NCBI RefSeq assembly: GCF_030867095.1
Contig: NC_081824.1
Span: 251,721,956-251,785,955, forward strand
DNA from: Alligator mississippiensis
Lineage: Eukaryota > Chordata > Crocodylia > Alligatoridae
DNA: 64,000 bases
Direction of reading: 5' to 3'
Shown here: one piece after another, positions 61,301-64,000 of the stretch
Layout of the letters: every line of letters begins with the position of its first letter
Numbering within the stretch: position 1 is the stretch's first letter
Translations under genes and position numbers: made by a program
The notes under the pieces: generated by a model
What the model was told of the DNA's origin: nothing
Database searches by the model: none
Seen by the model: the letters and a program-made list of their open reading frames with translations, nothing else

Positions 61301-61770
61301 AAAACACCTCAGGGCCATGTACAATGCAGAACCACTGTGTTCTGAGCCAAAGCAGGTGGGCTGTCTTGAGCAGGAAGTTTTTCCATCTTTGTTTGCTGGG
61401 ATGCAATATTGCAAGTTTGCTAGGTGGAAAAAAATTCTTCCCATTTCTGAATTATTAACTGTACAACTACAGCACTCCTAGGACATAGCTACCTCTCCAG
61501 GGGTGAACAACAGCTGAGCAGTCTGCACATTGCACAACAGTAGGGGATAAGGAGAAAGCTGGTCTCAGGCCACTGGGGCAAACCCCTCCTCTTCCAAAAA
61601 GCTTTCCATAGGTTCTTAGGCACCTGTGAAAAACAGACAACTGAGGTTTTGGAGGTCTTGCCTTGAAGATGAGGACATGATAAACTGCCTTGTTTGCCAA
61701 CCTCAGCAGAACAGAAGCCTGAATCAACCCTGCTGGGGTTTCAAGATGTGGTTCCATGCTGTCTGAGCGC
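58360..61770. other. B4GALT4 upstream region, no exon recognised
   Basis: A-rich runs at 58367-58383 and 59319-59340 and a G-rich tract at about 59618-59640 are the only clear structures. I looked for the DVD-motif exon of B4GALT4 on the minus strand and did not find it. Confidence 0.45.
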
Positions 61771-61773
61771 CAC

Positions 61774-61845
61774 AGGGGCAGAGTGGCTGAGGCATCTCAT
61801 TAGGGCTCCAGACTTGCAGAGAAGGCAACCCCAGCTGTGAATGGT
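61774..61845 (+). other. Possible tRNA-Leu-like relic
   Basis: 'ggcagagtggctgaggcatc' followed by 'gggctccagact' and a GGCAACCCC block resembles the A box, anticodon arm and variable region of a tRNA-Leu. No clean acceptor stem or B box is present. If real, it is a pseudogene or a SINE head. Confidence 0.25.
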
Positions 61846-62079
61846 TGCCTAGTTGTTCAGGCCAGGGAGTCAAAAGTGCCTGGATGTGACAGTGGCTCCA
61901 CCATTCCCTTGTGTGCTACTGGCTACAGAATTTGGTGTGTACATTAACCACTAGCTTCAGGGTGACTTTTGAAGGAGTCAGGAGTTTTCCCTCTAGGCTG
62001 TCTAGAGCACTAGGTTTTTTGAGAGCATACAAGTGAGATCTTTCACATATGTTCACAAATTTCCTTAGAGGTAGCTGCC

Positions 62080-62165
62080 ATTTCAGATGGGCAAATAGAG
62101 GCAATGACTTGCCCCAGGTCACAGGAGAAGCATGACCAGAGCAAGATCTGGACCCAGACCACCTC
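62080..62165 (+). repeat. MIR (CORE-SINE) relic
   Basis: 'agatgggcaaatagaggcaa', 'tgacttgccccaggtcacag' and 'gatctggacccagacc' follow the MIR core and 3' region in order (…gaggcacagagaggttaag…cttgcccaaggtcacacag…). Confidence 0.65.
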
Positions 62166-62437
62166 CTGACAGACCAGTTTCCAAACCAAAGGTTCACTCA
62201 TCTGACTGAAAACTAACAGCTATAAACTCTTGAATAGTAATTGCAAAAGCACCTCAAATAAGAGAAAAGTTTAATCTGTAAAATTCACTGGTCAAAACAG
62301 ATGCAGTAACTAAGGCATATGGGGTCATTAGAATGCCTTGAGGTTCACTTCATTGTTCCTAGTCTGGAATCTTTCTGTTACATACCTGGAGCGACTGCTT
62401 CCACTTTGTTGGTCAGTGGGTTGAAGGCTAGACCCAC

Positions 62438-62625
62438 CACTGAAGGCTGGTTCCAAAGAGGGTGGAGATAGACTGTTCTCAGTGGTGGCAGATGACAGAA
62501 CAAGGAGCAGTGGTCTCAAGTTGCAGCAAGGGAAGTTTAGGTTAGATATTAGGAAAAACTCTCACTAGGAGGGTAGTAAAACACTGGAATGGGTTACCCA
62601 GAGAGATTATGCACTCTCCATCCTT
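62438..62625 (+). mobile_element. CR1 LINE 3' fragment
   Basis: It is close to 18800-18970 of this window: 'tgttctcagtggtggcagat', 'gttgcagcaaggga', 'ttaggttagatattaggaaa', 'aacactggaatgggttaccc'. It is truncated at both ends. Confidence 0.85.
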
Positions 62626-62629
62626 GTGC

Positions 62630-64000
62630 TCCCAGGACTCCGTCTGCACCCATCCAGTCTCGTATAGGCGCTTTCTAGCAACCTTAGAGCACACACCCAG
62701 TTCTGGCCACAGGGTGTGCCCCCAGGACCTGTGCACTGGGTCATGTTCACCACCGAGGGGGACCCCTACACTCGCCTGTCACGACTTGATCTTCTTTTCT
62801 TCAGTGGTGGGGCTCCTCCTCGAGGATTCTCACAGACCAGGTGCTGCCCTTTGCAGGCATTCTTGGGGTTCCACTTCCCCTACACCCCAGCCATACTCCA
62901 GCCCTCTGGACAGCTGGATGATGGATTGCTGGCCTGTCCCCCTTGATGTTCTCACCTACTGTCTTCTCTCCTTGTCTGTCCCTCAAAGCCCCTTTACCCT
63001 GGATAACTGTGGGGTGCATGACCATCCTCATCACTGCATCTACTCCCCCCCTGAGACGTTGTGGTCCATTGTGTTGCCTCAGCTCCATCTCTTGATCCAA
63101 GGTCACATGGAGATTCCTTCCCTGGTCTGGGCTCTATGCACCCTCTGAAATAACGAATAAAAGAAGAAAAAAAAAAAAGGAAGGAAGGAATTGGCAGGGT
63201 ACAGGCCTCAGCCCGCCCCACTCACAGATCCGGCTTCTGTGGTCCTTGGGATCCCTCAATGCCTTCCTTCTTGGCCCGGCTGCCCTGCTGTGCCAGTCTG
63301 GTACTTCTTTTAATGGATCCAGGACCCCTCCTGTGGGTCCCTGTCTGGCCCCTTGCCGAGCTGCCAACACTGCCGATGTGCAGCCCGGGTAGCAGCTTCG
63401 CCTTCTGACTCCAGCGTTGCTGCCCCCACTTCCATTTCCCTGCCACTGGCTTTTAAATCAGCCGGGCGGCGGTTTTTGATGACATCATCAACCGTTCGCC
63501 ATTCCCAGCCAGCAATAAAAGTGGCTGATGAACTGCACTGGTGACTCTTCTCGGAGTGGCTCTGTTTCTCCTAAAAGTGGTAAGTGTGCCCTCTTTTCAG
63601 GGCTTTCCATTTCTTTCTTTGGGCAGGTCAGCCCTGCCTCGGGTCCTGCCGTAGGAGGGTGCTCCATGGCCTCCGTTTGTGTCCCCCTGTGACACTGTCA
63701 CAGGCCTGATTTTCATTTGCTGCAATTTTGGAGAATTAAACCACCCCCATGGAAATAAACTGTTTTGTGTAAAGACCTGCACACAGTGACCCCCTGCTCT
63801 GCTCTCTTCTCTTTAAAACATGCATAAGATAGTTTTATTTTAAAGCACATTGCAAGTCAGCTTCTAAGAAACACCTTTATTCTTTAACATTTGGACTGTC
63901 ATGCTACAAAGGGAAGTAAGTCTTGGAAGGAAAGACCAGGCCTACTCGAACAGCTCTTGTTACACATGGCCAATTTAAGGGGCTCCTTTATCTGACATGA
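62630..64000. other. No gene recognised at the window end
   Basis: A GC-rich stretch with an AATAAAAG (63510-63517) and a second AATAAA near 63155. It could be part of a repeat, but no family could be assigned and no exon was found. Confidence 0.4.

Noticed and set aside
62700-63620. Possible LTR with AATAAAAG
   Set aside because: Only a poly(A)-like hexamer and GC content support it. There are no ends, repeats or internal genes.
52000-64000. Upstream B4GALT4 exons, including the DVD-motif exon
   Set aside because: Searched on the minus strand by expected residues (FNRAKLLNVG, HDVDLVPEN) and not found.

Overview
The window looks like sauropsid nuclear DNA, most likely crocodilian, with turtle as the alternative. 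The evidence is spliced host exons with vertebrate splice sites, abundant CR1 LINEs, a Penelope-like element, an APE-type LINE resembling the L1/Tx1 group, palindrome-rich MITEs, and many short non-autonomous DNA elements of hAT type with 8-bp target duplications. No bacterial gene, CRISPR array or rRNA gene is visible.

Two host genes can be built exon by exon. Both are beta-1,4-galactosyltransferases (B4GALT, family GT7), and they converge. On the + strand six exons (coding 19380-40899) join without a frame break into a 353-residue type II membrane protein that is most like B4GALT3. A CpG-rich promoter lies upstream (about 17880-18440), with NF-Y, GC-box, ZNF143-type and octamer motifs. On the - strand the last three coding exons of B4GALT4 lie at 51575-47198. 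Its upstream exons were not found and probably lie beyond base 64000.

The two genes differ sharply at the active site. B4GALT4 keeps the full GWGGEDDD loop and the metal-binding His. The B4GALT3-like gene keeps the fold-forming cysteines, the DVD motif, the exon lengths and the splice phases. It has lost the catalytic Trp, one acidic residue of the loop, the metal-ligand His and two UDP-contact Arg, and it has Phe at the donor-specificity Tyr. This pattern suggests an intact but catalytically dead or re-purposed B4GALT paralogue, and it is the main finding. One of its introns also uses a GC-AG splice pair.

Layout: 1-9075 is intergenic with MIR relics and a cluster of palindromic MITEs (3208-4176). 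A long 5'-truncated CR1 lies at 9075-11741. 11742-17880 is intergenic with a simple repeat and a possible old solo LTR. 17880-18440 is the promoter. 18550-41500 is the B4GALT3-like gene, whose introns hold a CR1, a Penelope-like element with inverted ends, and at least seven hAT-like elements. 41500-46600 is the gap between the gene 3' ends, with a MITE-in-MITE nest. 46600 to the end is B4GALT4, mostly intron, with a degraded LINE (about 52120-58350) that carries a nested CR1.
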